This document shows positions 29,955-38,554 of a stretch of DNA of 64,000 nt, piece after piece. This DNA is from an uncultured Rhodospirillales bacterium (GTDB taxonomy: Bacteria > Pseudomonadota > Alphaproteobacteria > Rhodospirillales > UBA2165), in contig CAJXKD010000001.1 of NCBI GenBank assembly GCA_913055735.1, positions 496,001-560,000 on the forward strand, written 5' to 3'. A program made the position numbers and the translations under genes. A model generated the notes under the pieces. That model worked only from the letters and a program-made list of their open reading frames with translations, did no database searches and was not told the DNA's origin. Position 1 is the stretch's first letter; each line of letters starts with the position of its first letter.

Positions 29955-30017
29955 CTAGACATACCGATAACACCCGATAAAGTGTGGGCGGCAATCCACG
30001 GCAACGGCCGGGCCTAA
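29955..30017 (+). pseudogene. C-terminal remnant of a molybdenum hydroxylase large subunit
   Basis: Twenty codons and a stop reading LDIPITPDKVWAAIHGNGRA, matching the C-terminus LDMPMTPDKVWAAIHEN of the intact gene ending at 28345. At DNA level 29954-30000 matches 28291-28337 at 43 of 47 positions, all four differences being transitions. No upstream coding sequence of the same gene remains. It suggests a former tandem paralogue whose body was lost when the pap region arrived. Confidence 0.75.
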
Positions 30018-30105
30018 ACGCCGGACTATCGGGAAAGAGTGGGATCAGTGGGACCATCGACCTGCTAACCGGCGTCGACAACGACAACCACCGATTAGCA
30101 GGGAC

Positions 30106-31209
30106 ATGAGCACGACAACCGACAACAAATTCAAGATCGGCATTTTCGCCGCCAATGCCTCCGGCGGTATCGCCGCCACCACCGTTCCCGAACGCTGGCA
30201 ACCCACCTGGGAAAACAACAAGAAAATCGCGCAGATGGCGGACGCGGCGGGCCTTGAGTTCATGCTGCCGCTCGGCCGCTGGGCGGGCTACGGCGGCACC
30301 ACGGATCACAACGGCACGTCGCTGGAAACGCTCACCTGGGCGTCGGGTGTGCTCGCCTGCACAAAAAACATCAAAGCGTTCTCGACGCTACATGTCGCCC
30401 TGATCCATCCGGTGTTCGCAGCCAAGCAGATGGTCACCGCCGATCACATCGGCAATGGCCGTTTCGGGCTCAACATCGTCTGCGGCTGGAACGCCGATGA
30501 ATTCGGCATGTTCGGCAAACCCATCGGCAGTCATGAATCGCGCTATCAGTTGGGCGAGGAATGGTTCGAGGTCGTCAAACGGATCTGGACCGAAACGGAG
30601 CCTTTCGATCACGACGGCGACTTCTTCCAAATGCAGAACGTCCGCGCCATGCCCAAGCCGATCAGCAAACCCTGGCCGACCACCATGTGCGCCGGGCAGT
30701 CGGGTGCCGGGCTCGATTTCGCCGTGCGTCACGCCGACTATCTGTTCCGCGGCATCCAGGTGATGGACACGGCCAAGGACGAGTTGAAAAAGGTGCAGCA
30801 AAACGCCGCCGACCTCAGTCGAAAGGTCGGCATCTTCACCAACGCCTACGTTGTCTGCCGCCCGACCGAGAAAGAGGCCGAGGACTATCACCGGTACTAT
30901 GCGGTCGATCACGCCGATGAAGGGGCTGTCGATACGATTTTCGTCGGGCGCGGATTGCGCGACGACCCCAATCTGTCGGCCGATACCAAGGCCGAGCTGC
31001 GGCGGCGCATCGCCGCGGGCAACAGCGCCTTCCCCATTGTCGGCACGCCCGACCAGGTAGCGGACAAGATGAAGCAACTTTCCGACCTCGGCTTTGCCGG
31101 GATCGCCATGGGACTGGTAAACTACGTCGAGCATTTCCCATACTTCCGTGACGAAGTGTTGCCCCGGCTCGAACGGCTGGGTTTACGCCAGCCCGCCGCA
31201 ACGGCCTAA
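30106..31209 (+). CDS. LLM-class flavin-dependent monooxygenase (RutA/SfnG-like)
   Basis: 367-residue luciferase-like TIM-barrel enzyme using FMNH2. GRFGLNIVCGWNADEFGMFG near 116-135 and TMCAGQSGAGLDFAVRHADY near 196-215 closely resemble corresponding blocks of pyrimidine monooxygenase RutA and dimethylsulfone monooxygenase SfnG. It probably inserts oxygen into a small N- or S-containing compound. The adjacent maleate isomerase-like gene follows within 30 bp, so the two form an operon. Confidence 0.85.
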   Translation: MSTTTDNKFKIGIFAANASGGIAATTVPERWQPTWENNKKIAQMADAAGLEFMLPLGRWAGYGGTTDHNGTSLETLTWASGVLACTKNIKAFSTLHVALIHPVFAAKQMVTADHIGNGRFGLNIVCGWNADEFGMFGKPIGSHESRYQLGEEWFEVVKRIWTETEPFDHDGDFFQMQNVRAMPKPISKPWPTTMCAGQSGAGLDFAVRHADYLFRGIQVMDTAKDELKKVQQNAADLSRKVGIFTNAYVVCRPTEKEAEDYHRYYAVDHADEGAVDTIFVGRGLRDDPNLSADTKAELRRRIAAGNSAFPIVGTPDQVADKMKQLSDLGFAGIAMGLVNYVEHFPYFRDEVLPRLERLGLRQPAATA

Positions 31210-31237
31210 TATTGGGACGCATTTAGAGGACCAAAGA

Positions 31238-32005
31238 GTGGACGAGAGTCATAAGGAACGCGCGTCGGCGGATCAGGCGCCTGGATGGCGGGCCCGCATC
31301 GGGGTCATCATTCCAACGGTGAATACGGTGACCGAACCGGAGCTCAATGCCGTCAAACCGGACGGCATCACCGTGCATTTCACCCGCATGCCCATCCACC
31401 GCAATCCGGCGGAGGACGGCTTCAAGGCGCTGATGACCGATCTCGATATCCGCCTCGACGAGTTCCGCACCTGCGGCGTCGACATCGTCGCCTATAATTG
31501 CACGGTCGGGTCCATGGGCCTGCCGGCGGAAACCCTGATCGACAAGTTGAAGGAAGGCACGCTCGAACCGGGCGGTCCGGCGGTGGCGACTTTTTCATCG
31601 GTAATTGCCGCGTTCGAGGCCTTGGGCGTCAAACGCGTCGCGCTGGCCAGCCCTTATACCGACGAGACCAACCAGCACGAAGCGGACATTCTCGCCGCCA
31701 ACGGCATTGAAGTAGTGCGCGCGGCGGGCATGAATTTCGGCCACGGCGAAGCGGCCGGCCGCATGTATGCGCGCGTCACGCCCGAACAGATCAAAGCTCA
31801 CGCCCGAAGCGTCGATTGCCCCGAAGCCGAAGCGATTTTCCTGAGCTGCGCCAACTTCCCCTCCGCCTCGGTGGTCGAGGAACTTGAAACGGAATTGGGC
31901 AAGCCGGTGGTGACCAGTAACCTCGCCACCTTTTGGGCGAGCCTGCGCGCCGGCGGCATCACGGAACCCATCCACGGCTACGGCCGCCTGTTAGCCGAGC
32001 ATTAG
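31238..32005 (+). CDS. Maleate cis-trans isomerase / arylmalonate decarboxylase-like (Asp/Glu racemase superfamily)
   Basis: A 255-residue protein whose opening RIGVIIPTVNTVTEPE is typical of the maleate isomerase/arylmalonate decarboxylase group. The two catalytic cysteines expected in the isomerases appear as YNCTVGSMG near residue 88 and LSCANFPSAS near 205. A maleate-to-fumarate step would feed the fumarases in this window. The start is a GTG at 31238 with AGAGGA eight bases before it; upstream in-frame ATGs lie inside the monooxygenase gene. Substrate assignment is inference. Confidence 0.78.
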   Translation: MDESHKERASADQAPGWRARIGVIIPTVNTVTEPELNAVKPDGITVHFTRMPIHRNPAEDGFKALMTDLDIRLDEFRTCGVDIVAYNCTVGSMGLPAETLIDKLKEGTLEPGGPAVATFSSVIAAFEALGVKRVALASPYTDETNQHEADILAANGIEVVRAAGMNFGHGEAAGRMYARVTPEQIKAHARSVDCPEAEAIFLSCANFPSASVVEELETELGKPVVTSNLATFWASLRAGGITEPIHGYGRLLAEH

Positions 32006-32017
32006 ACACGCGAGCGC

Positions 32018-32037
32018 GGGCGGGCTTTCGCCCGCCC
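32018..32037. terminator. Hairpin between convergent genes
   Basis: GGGCGGGC-TTTC-GCCCGCCC forms a perfect 8-bp stem with a tetraloop between the convergent maleate isomerase-like and cyanase genes. There is no U-tract, so termination may be partial or Rho-assisted. Confidence 0.5.
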
Positions 32038-32091
32038 GGCCCGCCCCACACCTGTCAGCGCGGCTAGATCGTCTGGATCGGGAACTTCCGA

Positions 32092-32535
32092 TCAGTACCG
32101 CTTGTAGGGCAGGAACTTACCGTTGAGCACGACCACCACGCGGTCGCCCTTGGGGTCGGCTTGCCGGTCGATGTCCATGGAGAAGTCGATGGCGCTCATG
32201 ATGCCGTCGCCGAATTCCTCCTCGATCAAGGCCTTGATGGACGGGCCGTAGACCTGGATCAATTCATAGAAGCGATAAAGCAACGCGTCAGTCGGCACCG
32301 TTTGGCCGAGACCGCCGCGATAGGGCACAGTCGTCAGCCAGGCGGCTTCCTCGCGGGAAAGATCGAAGATCTGCGCCGCCTTGGACGCTTCCTCCTCGCT
32401 CATCTGCATCTGGCCGAGCAACGCGGCGGTAACCCATTCCTTGGCCGAGCCCATCTCGGTCGCGATATCGGCCCACTTGAGCTGTTTGGCCAATTTCGTG
32501 GCGACGATTTTTTCCGTAACTTCTGCGCGTGTCAT
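32092..32535 (-). CDS. cynS: Cyanate hydratase (cyanase)
   Basis: Converts cyanate and bicarbonate to CO2 and carbamate, which decays to ammonia and CO2. The 147-residue protein has a helical N-terminal domain and the catalytic domain with Arg88, Glu91 (YRFYELIQVYG) and Ser114 (GDGIMSAI), matching the known Arg96/Glu99/Ser122 triad with an offset of eight. It closes a minus-strand operon of ABC transporter, OsmC and acyl-CoA dehydrogenase-like genes, implying that cyanate is taken up or produced by that pathway. Confidence 0.96.
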   Translation of the reverse strand: MTRAEVTEKIVATKLAKQLKWADIATEMGSAKEWVTAALLGQMQMSEEEASKAAQIFDLSREEAAWLTTVPYRGGLGQTVPTDALLYRFYELIQVYGPSIKALIEEEFGDGIMSAIDFSMDIDRQADPKGDRVVVVLNGKFLPYKRY

Positions 32536-32567
32536 TTGTGTTCCTCCATGACAGGTTGGTTGGACAG

Positions 32568-33713
32568 TCAGACGTTGGCGATGGCCTTACGAAGGTGTTT
32601 GAGCGCGGGCGTCACGATGGCGACGAAGACGGTTTCGCGGAACCGCCGGTCGGCCTCCGATCCCTGTAGATAGCCGCGCGCCCCTTCGTGCATGAGCATC
32701 GCGTTGGCGGCCCGCATGGCGAGCTCGCCCCCTTCCAGGCGCGCCTGATAGACGGCCTTGAAGAACTCCGGTGACTCCTCGAGCGGCGTCCGCGCCAATT
32801 CGATGTAATGGGGCAGACGCTTGGCGACTTCCTCTTCGAAGAACTCCGGTTGATCCGGTAGATAGCAGTTGACGTGAGACAACTGTTTGCCGGCTTTTTT
32901 CATAATCTCGACGCAGCCCCGGATCTGACCCAACGCCATGCCGATCTGCAGCAGAAAGAAAGCCGGTTTGATCTTCTTCACGAACGGCGGCAGCGGGTCG
33001 GCGAGGATGCGGCTTTCCGGCACGAAGGCGTCCTTGGCGAAGACGGTATAGGTGCCCGAGCCCTCGAGCCCGACGAAATGCGCGTTCTGCTTGATGGTGA
33101 TGCCGCCGCGATTGCAGTGCAGGACGCACATCACTTTGTGTGCGGGATCGTCCGCCAATTCAAAGGCCGTACCAAAATAATGCCCGTCACCCAAGTTGGA
33201 AACGAACGGCAACGTGCCGTTGACGACATATCCGCCGTCTACCTTTTCGCCGCGTAGCTTGAATTTCTCGATGCCGTCCATGGACTTCACCGGGTTGGAC
33301 ATGCCCGAGGAGCCGATCACGTCGCAAGCGACGACGGAGCCCAGCAGCTCGTCTTTCACGGCAGTGTTTTCCGACTGCAGCAGGTACCAGCCGAACGCGC
33401 TCTGCAGCCACATGAGAAACGACGTACAGCCGCATTCCGCACCGACAGTCGCCATGGCCTCGATGGCATCCGGAAGATCAAGGGAATCGGGATTGTAGCC
33501 GTAGCCCGTCAGATGCTGCGAGAAGGCGCCCGCCTTACCTAGCTTAATCAAATTTTCTTCGGGATAAACGCCGTCGCGGTCGACAACACGTGCCATTCCC
33601 CGGACGTCACTCGTCGCAATAGCGCTGACCGCGGACAGCATCTCGTCGCGTGAGACTGGCCCGGGGTTCTCGGTTGGCATAGGCACGGCTTCAACGGCAG
33701 CACTGAGAGACAT
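32568..33713 (-). CDS. Acyl-CoA dehydrogenase-fold flavoprotein
   Basis: About 381 residues with the acyl-CoA dehydrogenase fold: a helical N-domain, a middle beta domain (NGTLPFVSNLGDGHYF, then FVGLEGSGTYTVFAKDAFVP), and a C-terminal helical domain. The substrate could be an acyl-CoA, or the protein could be one of the flavin monooxygenases of this fold (DszC/SfnC type), which would fit the LLM enzymes and cyanase nearby. I cannot see the usual catalytic Glu with confidence. The ATG at 33713 has GGAG upstream; an ATG five codons earlier lacks one. Confidence 0.75.
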   Translation of the reverse strand: MSLSAAVEAVPMPTENPGPVSRDEMLSAVSAIATSDVRGMARVVDRDGVYPEENLIKLGKAGAFSQHLTGYGYNPDSLDLPDAIEAMATVGAECGCTSFLMWLQSAFGWYLLQSENTAVKDELLGSVVACDVIGSSGMSNPVKSMDGIEKFKLRGEKVDGGYVVNGTLPFVSNLGDGHYFGTAFELADDPAHKVMCVLHCNRGGITIKQNAHFVGLEGSGTYTVFAKDAFVPESRILADPLPPFVKKIKPAFFLLQIGMALGQIRGCVEIMKKAGKQLSHVNCYLPDQPEFFEEEVAKRLPHYIELARTPLEESPEFFKAVYQARLEGGELAMRAANAMLMHEGARGYLQGSEADRRFRETVFVAIVTPALKHLRKAIANV

Positions 33714-33824
33714 GGTTCTTTTCTCCATCTTGGGCCGTCCCCGTTTGAATCACTTGGGCGGCCAGATACTCTTCCTCCGGGGGAGCACGGCGGTCCGGAC
33801 ACCCCGGACCGCCTCCCCGTTTTG

Positions 33825-34364
33825 TTATTTAACCGGGACAACCTCGAGGTTGACCGGGCGGGTATAAGTGTTGGCAACCGGCGACCACGCCTTCACATGG
33901 GCGAGCAATTCCTCGACCACATCGTCGGGGGCATCCGATTCCAGGGTCACGTTGACGCGGACATCGGTGAAACCGACCGGCTTCTCCGAGACATCGCCGC
34001 AACCCCACACCGCGGTAATGTTGAGATCGCCTTCGAGTTCCAGTTCGAGCTTGTCGATGGTGATCCCGCGGTGAACGGCATTGGCGTGGATGCCGACGGC
34101 AAGGCAGGAACCGAGAGCAGCGAGCGAGGCTTCCGACGGATTGGGCGCCGTATCGTCGCCCAATAGTGCCGGCGGTTCGTCGACAACATAAGCAGGTAGG
34201 TCGCGGATATAGTTGAGGTGGCGGAAGCGGCCCTCGGCAACCGTCTTGCATTTGAGGGTCTTGATCGCCTGCGGGTTTTCCTTGCCCTTTTCGATCAGCG
34301 CGTCGAGACCGCCCTTATCGATGGGGGCTAGGCACCCTGTCAGGGCCGTATTGGTGCTATCCAT
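33825..34364 (-). CDS. OsmC family protein
   Basis: A 179-residue OsmC/Ohr-fold protein. The second family cysteine appears in LAALGSCLAVGI near residue 90, and NPSEASL precedes it. The first cysteine is in LKCKTVAEG near 37, which is earlier than in Ohr peroxidases, so the peroxidase role is uncertain. Members like this often sit in sulfur- or cyanate-related operons. AAAGGAG lies just before the ATG at 34364. It lies in the cyanase operon between the transporter permease and the flavoprotein. Confidence 0.82.
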   Translation of the reverse strand: MDSTNTALTGCLAPIDKGGLDALIEKGKENPQAIKTLKCKTVAEGRFRHLNYIRDLPAYVVDEPPALLGDDTAPNPSEASLAALGSCLAVGIHANAVHRGITIDKLELELEGDLNITAVWGCGDVSEKPVGFTDVRVNVTLESDAPDDVVEELLAHVKAWSPVANTYTRPVNLEVVPVK

Positions 34365-34418
34365 TTTGTCACTCCTTTGTTGGTTAGCCTTCGTCAAATC
34401 GTTGGTCGTTAAAATGTC

Positions 34419-35261
34419 TCACCCCGACTTCACCCAGTTGGTCCGCTTGATCATGGCGAGACAGAGCGCGTCGAGCGCGAAGCCGATCACGCCGATGATC
34501 ACCACGATGGCGGCCAGCCGGTCGTATTCGAGGGTGTCGCGGGCATCGTTGATGGAGTAGCCGAGACCGCTGGTGACGCCGAGATACTCGGCCGGCACGA
34601 GCACGATCCAGGCGACACCGAGCGCCAGCCGGATGCCCGTCCAGATATCGAGAGCGATTGCCGGCAGGATGATGCTGATCAGCATTTGATAGCTGCGCGC
34701 GCCGAGATTGCGGGCAACCTTGAACCAATTTGGATCGACCTTGCGCAACCCCGCCGCTGTAGAAAAGGCGATGGGCCAAACGGCGGCCATGGCGATCAGG
34801 AAAACGATTGCCCCGTCCCAGGTCGGAAACACCAGCACCGCGATGGGCATCCACGACAAGGGACTGATCATGCGCAGGAACTGGAACGGCACGTGAGTAG
34901 CGGCACGCACGTGGGTCAGCCGTCCGATGGCGATGCCGATCGGCAAGCCGAAGAGAATGGCCCACATCAGGCCGCCGCCGATGCGCCGCAGGCTCGGGAT
35001 CGCCATATCCAAAACTTCGCCGCCCGCGACGATACTGACCAAGCTCGTCAAAGCCGGGCCCGGCGCGAAATCGGAGAACGACGCGGTATCGGGGTTGGCA
35101 GCGATCAGATAGCCGCCCAGCCACCACAGCAACATCAATACCGCAATACCCAAGACGGGGTAGGCAAGCGGTTTGACAAGCGTCAGCACCTTGGGTGCCA
35201 CCGGACTAACGTCCGGCGACACCCCGGTGCTCGTGGTGGCAGCATCCACGGCTTTGGTCAC
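34419..35261 (-). CDS. ABC transporter permease, NitT/TauT type
   Basis: 280-residue inner-membrane subunit of the nitrate/taurine/sulfonate/cyanate importer family, with about six helices and the EAA-type loop that contacts the ATPase (EYLGVTSGLGYSINDARDTL near 215-235). It overlaps the upstream substrate-binding protein gene by four bases and forms, with that and the ATPase, a complete importer. Cyanate, or the parent compound that releases it, is a reasonable cargo given cynS in the same operon. Confidence 0.9.
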   Translation of the reverse strand: MTKAVDAATTSTGVSPDVSPVAPKVLTLVKPLAYPVLGIAVLMLLWWLGGYLIAANPDTASFSDFAPGPALTSLVSIVAGGEVLDMAIPSLRRIGGGLMWAILFGLPIGIAIGRLTHVRAATHVPFQFLRMISPLSWMPIAVLVFPTWDGAIVFLIAMAAVWPIAFSTAAGLRKVDPNWFKVARNLGARSYQMLISIILPAIALDIWTGIRLALGVAWIVLVPAEYLGVTSGLGYSINDARDTLEYDRLAAIVVIIGVIGFALDALCLAMIKRTNWVKSG

Positions 35262-36508
35262 ACCATCACCACTTCTTCGCGGTTGAAGGGATCGGATGGA
35301 TTTACGCTCGGATCGTTCTTCCAGTCCGGATAGGTTTCCAAGGCCGCGCGGACATAGTCGTAGTTGACCAGATCCTTGACGGCGAACTCCGGATCGAGGC
35401 TCTTGAGGAAAGTCGTATCGCCGCCGACCACGGTTTCATTCATGGCATTGACGATGAGCCTTGTTGCCGACGGATAGGGCCAGGGCTGGAAGTCGATGCG
35501 GCCATTACCCCATTCGGCGTGTTTAATCGCGTGCGGGTCAGCGTAGTCCTTCTCGTCGTAGAAGGTCATGGCCCGTTCGACGACCTGCGCCGGCATGGGC
35601 AGGTATTTCTCGCCATCGCGGGACATCAGCCGCGCCACCTCTTTCTTGTTCTGCGAGGCGTAGATCTGCGCGCGGACGACGGCATTTATGACCTTCTGCG
35701 TCCACTCCTTCTTCTCGACCGTGTCACCTTCGTGCATGCAGATGACGCAACAGGGGTGGTTCTTCCAGATGTCGCCGGTGAAGCGCAGCATCTTGGCGCC
35801 GGCTTTCAGTTCGCCCATGGCGTTGAACGGCTCGGCGACGATGTAGGCGTCGATCTTCTTGGCAGCCAGCGCGGGCGGCATGTCCGGCGGCGGCATCACC
35901 TGCAGGTTCGCCTCATCCGGCGCCAGTGCCGCGCTTTGCGGCTTGATCACCGGCTTGATACCGGCGGAGCGGAGTGCGATCTGCAGCACGATGTTGTGCA
36001 TGGAGTACCAGTAGGGAACGGCGATCTGCTTGCCGCCCAACTGGGAGAAGTCGGTGACGCCCGTGTGCTTGCCCACGACCAGACCGGAGCCGTTCGTGTG
36101 TGCCCAGGCCATGATCTTGACAGGGAAGTTGTTGTTGTAGCGCATCCACACCGGGATGGGCTTGAGGAAGTGAACGAGGTTGAATTTTTGCGCGGCGAAG
36201 CCCTCGATCAGTGGCGACCAGCCGCGGATCAAGGTCGGCCGCTCGGCCTTCAGCCCTTCATCTTCGAAGTATCCCATGCCGTGGGCTACCAGCAGCGCCG
36301 TGGCGTCGGTGATGGGCAGGTAGCCGATGCGGACGACACCGTCATCGGGCATGGCCGCCTTGGCCAAACCGGACAGCAGGGGCGAACTCAGCATTGCCGC
36401 CAAGCCACCGGCGGCCAGGACATCCATCGCCTCGCGGCGGCTGATGTAGGAGTCTTCATCGAGGGGGTCGGTCTTCCCCGGGAGTGTCGTGATTTCTTTT
36501 TTTGCCAT
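35258..36508 (-). CDS. ABC transporter substrate-binding protein, NrtA/CmpA-like
   Basis: About 416 residues. The N-terminus contains ISRREAMDVLAAGGLAAM, a twin-arginine-type export signal, followed by the periplasmic type II binding fold (VRIGYLPITDATALLVAHGMGYFEDEGL). It is closest in style to nitrate/bicarbonate-binding NrtA/CmpA proteins, which bind small planar anions; cyanate would be a similar ligand. The ATG at 36508 has GGAG at good spacing; the ATG four codons earlier does not. Confidence 0.88.
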   Translation of the reverse strand: MAKKEITTLPGKTDPLDEDSYISRREAMDVLAAGGLAAMLSSPLLSGLAKAAMPDDGVVRIGYLPITDATALLVAHGMGYFEDEGLKAERPTLIRGWSPLIEGFAAQKFNLVHFLKPIPVWMRYNNNFPVKIMAWAHTNGSGLVVGKHTGVTDFSQLGGKQIAVPYWYSMHNIVLQIALRSAGIKPVIKPQSAALAPDEANLQVMPPPDMPPALAAKKIDAYIVAEPFNAMGELKAGAKMLRFTGDIWKNHPCCVICMHEGDTVEKKEWTQKVINAVVRAQIYASQNKKEVARLMSRDGEKYLPMPAQVVERAMTFYDEKDYADPHAIKHAEWGNGRIDFQPWPYPSATRLIVNAMNETVVGGDTTFLKSLDPEFAVKDLVNYDYVRAALETYPDWKNDPSVNPSDPFNREEVVMV

Positions 36509-36541
36509 CTTGTTCTCCATACGGATATGTCGATGCCGGTC

Positions 36542-37405
36542 CTAAGCGACCGACGATTGAGCCACGCTGAGGGGAATGGGGGTCTTCGGTTTGAGTTGCG
36601 CGTTACTCGCGCGGTCGGATGGCGGCGCATCCTTCGGCACTTCGGATTGGCCAATGCGCTCGCCAACCGTGTCCTCGAACAATTTCACCAGCCGCTTTTT
36701 GCTTGAGGCAAACCCATCGCTGCCGGGGCCGTCGTTGACGCCGATTTCGATGTCGGCCTCGACACGGCCAGGATTGGCATTCATGACCAGGGCGCGGTCA
36801 CCCATGATCACAGCTTCATCGATACTGTGGGTGACGAGAATGAGCGTCAGGCCGAGATCCTGCGCGATTGCGCGCACGTCCCGCTGCAGCGACGCCCGGG
36901 TAAACGCATCAAGCGCCGAAAACGGCTCGTCGAGAAGCAGAACCTCGGGATCTGTGGCCAACGACCGGGCGAGCGCCACCCGCTGTTGCTGGCCGCCCGA
37001 CAAATCCTGCACGTTGTCGTCGATATGCGCCGACAGATCGACCATCTCCAGCAAGTGTTCGATCTTGTCCTTGTTTTCCGCCGCGCGTCCTTGGAACTTG
37101 AGCCCCAGCGACGCGTTTTCCCGCACCGACATCCAGGGATAAAGTGACGGCTGCTGGAACATCATGATCCACTTCGGCGATGGGCCGCGTACGTAAGCGC
37201 CGTCGATCCAGACCTCCCCCTCGCTCGGCATCATCAAACCGGACACCAAGTGCAAAAGCGTCGATTTGCCGCACCCGCTCCGTCCGATAATCGCCACCGC
37301 CTGCCCAGGTTCGATCTCGAGATCGATGTCCTTGAGGACGAGATCGCCTTTGGCACGATAGCGATGGTTGATATGGTCGAGCCGGATGTGCGCGCCTGAG
37401 GTCAT
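36542..37405 (-). CDS. ABC transporter ATP-binding protein, NitT/TauT type
   Basis: A 287-residue ATPase with Walker A GRSGCGKST near 40-48, signature LSGGQQQR near 134, and Walker B VLLLDEPFSALD near 153-164. The C-terminal 40 residues after the ATPase core are extra. AAAGGAG precedes the ATG at 37405, the first gene of the minus-strand operon that runs through the binding protein, permease, OsmC, flavoprotein and cyanase. A 14-bp inverted repeat and a TetR-type operator candidate lie in its leader. Confidence 0.92.
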   Translation of the reverse strand: MTSGAHIRLDHINHRYRAKGDLVLKDIDLEIEPGQAVAIIGRSGCGKSTLLHLVSGLMMPSEGEVWIDGAYVRGPSPKWIMMFQQPSLYPWMSVRENASLGLKFQGRAAENKDKIEHLLEMVDLSAHIDDNVQDLSGGQQQRVALARSLATDPEVLLLDEPFSALDAFTRASLQRDVRAIAQDLGLTLILVTHSIDEAVIMGDRALVMNANPGRVEADIEIGVNDGPGSDGFASSKKRLVKLFEDTVGERIGQSEVPKDAPPSDRASNAQLKPKTPIPLSVAQSSVA

Positions 37406-37430
37406 TAATTTCGGCTCCTTTCTTTTTGCC

Positions 37431-37444
37431 GTGCCAGTTGGCAC
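37431..37444 (-). promoter_or_regulatory. Inverted repeat in the transporter operon leader
   Basis: GTGCCA-GT-TGGCAC is a perfect 6-bp dyad located 26-39 bp before the ATPase start codon, between it and the TetR-type site. It could be an operator or a leader hairpin. Confidence 0.4.
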
Positions 37445-37453
37445 GAAAATAGA

Positions 37454-37468
37454 ATGAACGTTCTATAT
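37454..37468 (-). promoter_or_regulatory. Candidate TetR operator, transporter side
   Basis: ATGAACGTTCTATAT matches the copy at 37741-37755 at 14 of 15 positions. It contains the palindromic core GAACGTTC and also sits in a wider dyad ATAGAA-N6-TTCTAT (37449-37466). It is about 50 bp upstream of the ABC ATPase start. Confidence 0.55.
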
Positions 37469-37740
37469 AATCCTTGGCAAACTCCATGCCAAAATCCTAA
37501 TTTTGCAAATTATCGTTATATTTTAGGTGTTTATCGGATTTTTGCGGGATCACAGAAACGGACAGGCCGAAAAATTATGACTATTTTTTGATCATTTTAT
37601 AATTTTGATTAATTATTAATCATTTCGATAAGGTGCTGATGTTTAAGCCAATTTTGATTCCACCGTCATCGTTGCCGGCAAACCCGCCGGAAACGGATGC
37701 TGCAGAGAGGCGATTCACAGAGCAGACTCATGCACTTATA

Positions 37741-37755
37741 ATGAACGGTCTATAT
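37741..37755 (+). promoter_or_regulatory. Candidate TetR operator, regulator side
   Basis: ATGAACGGTCTATAT, the second copy of the 15-bp motif, about 105 bp before the TetR start codon. The AT-rich 37500-37640 stretch between the two copies holds no gene and probably contains both divergent promoters. Confidence 0.55.
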
Positions 37756-37858
37756 CGTGCCTATTGAACGTGCAGGCCAACCGGCGCCCTCCGGCAAAAA
37801 CGAAGGGCGCCAGCGGGAAACATCCCTATGTCCCGCTCCATTGGGAGACCGATACGCG

Positions 37859-38500
37859 ATGCCCAAGAAATCCGATGCGGCGACCTCAAAAGAGTCTCCC
37901 AAAGAATCCCCGAGGGACAAAATCCTCGATACGGCCATCAGGCTGTTCTGCCGGGACGGGATCAATGCCACGGGTATTGACCGCATCATCGAAGATTCGG
38001 GCGTCGCCCGCATGACCCTGTACAACCAGTTCGGGTCGAAGGACGGATTGGTCCAGGCCGCTCTGGAGCGCGACGGCGAGATCTGGCGCACGTGGTTTTC
38101 ACACGCCTTGAAAAAAGCATCCGGCGCCCCGCGGGAACGGCTGCTTGCCGTGTTTGACGCGCTCGAGGAATGGTTCTCGTCGGAAGAGTATTACGGTTGC
38201 GCGTTTATCAATGCCGTCGCCGAACATCAAAAAAGCGACAACGCCATGCGCAAGCTCGCTCTCGCCCACAAACGCGAAGTGCTGGCCGAGATCAAGTCGA
38301 TCGCCGCCGCCGCGGGCGCTCCTGATCCGACGGAATTGGCTCATCAACTGGGCATGCTGATGGACGGGGCCATCGTCGTTTCCATGGTGACCAGGAACCC
38401 GGATGCCGCCAAGGACGCCAAAGCCATGGCAGGCCTGATCATTGACGCCGCTCTCACACCGAAAAATGTAGCAGCGAAAGGCGCGGCCACTGCCGCCTGA
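37859..38500 (+). CDS. TetR/AcrR family transcriptional regulator
   Basis: A 213-residue regulator with an N-terminal helix-turn-helix (ILDTAIRLFCRDGINATGIDRIIEDSGVARMTLYNQFGSKDGL spans about 22-64) and a ligand-binding C-terminal domain with a conserved YYGCAFINA segment near 105. It is divergent from the ABC/cyanase operon and precedes the LLM oxidoreductase gene at 38555 on its own strand. The shared 15-bp motif suggests that it controls both directions. The ATG at 37859 follows a GGGAGA site. Confidence 0.9.
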   Translation: MPKKSDAATSKESPKESPRDKILDTAIRLFCRDGINATGIDRIIEDSGVARMTLYNQFGSKDGLVQAALERDGEIWRTWFSHALKKASGAPRERLLAVFDALEEWFSSEEYYGCAFINAVAEHQKSDNAMRKLALAHKREVLAEIKSIAAAAGAPDPTELAHQLGMLMDGAIVVSMVTRNPDAAKDAKAMAGLIIDAALTPKNVAAKGAATAA

Positions 38501-38554
38501 TCGCGAAAGCCCACCCTCACCGTAAAATCAAACAAGCAAGACAAAGGGAGTACT

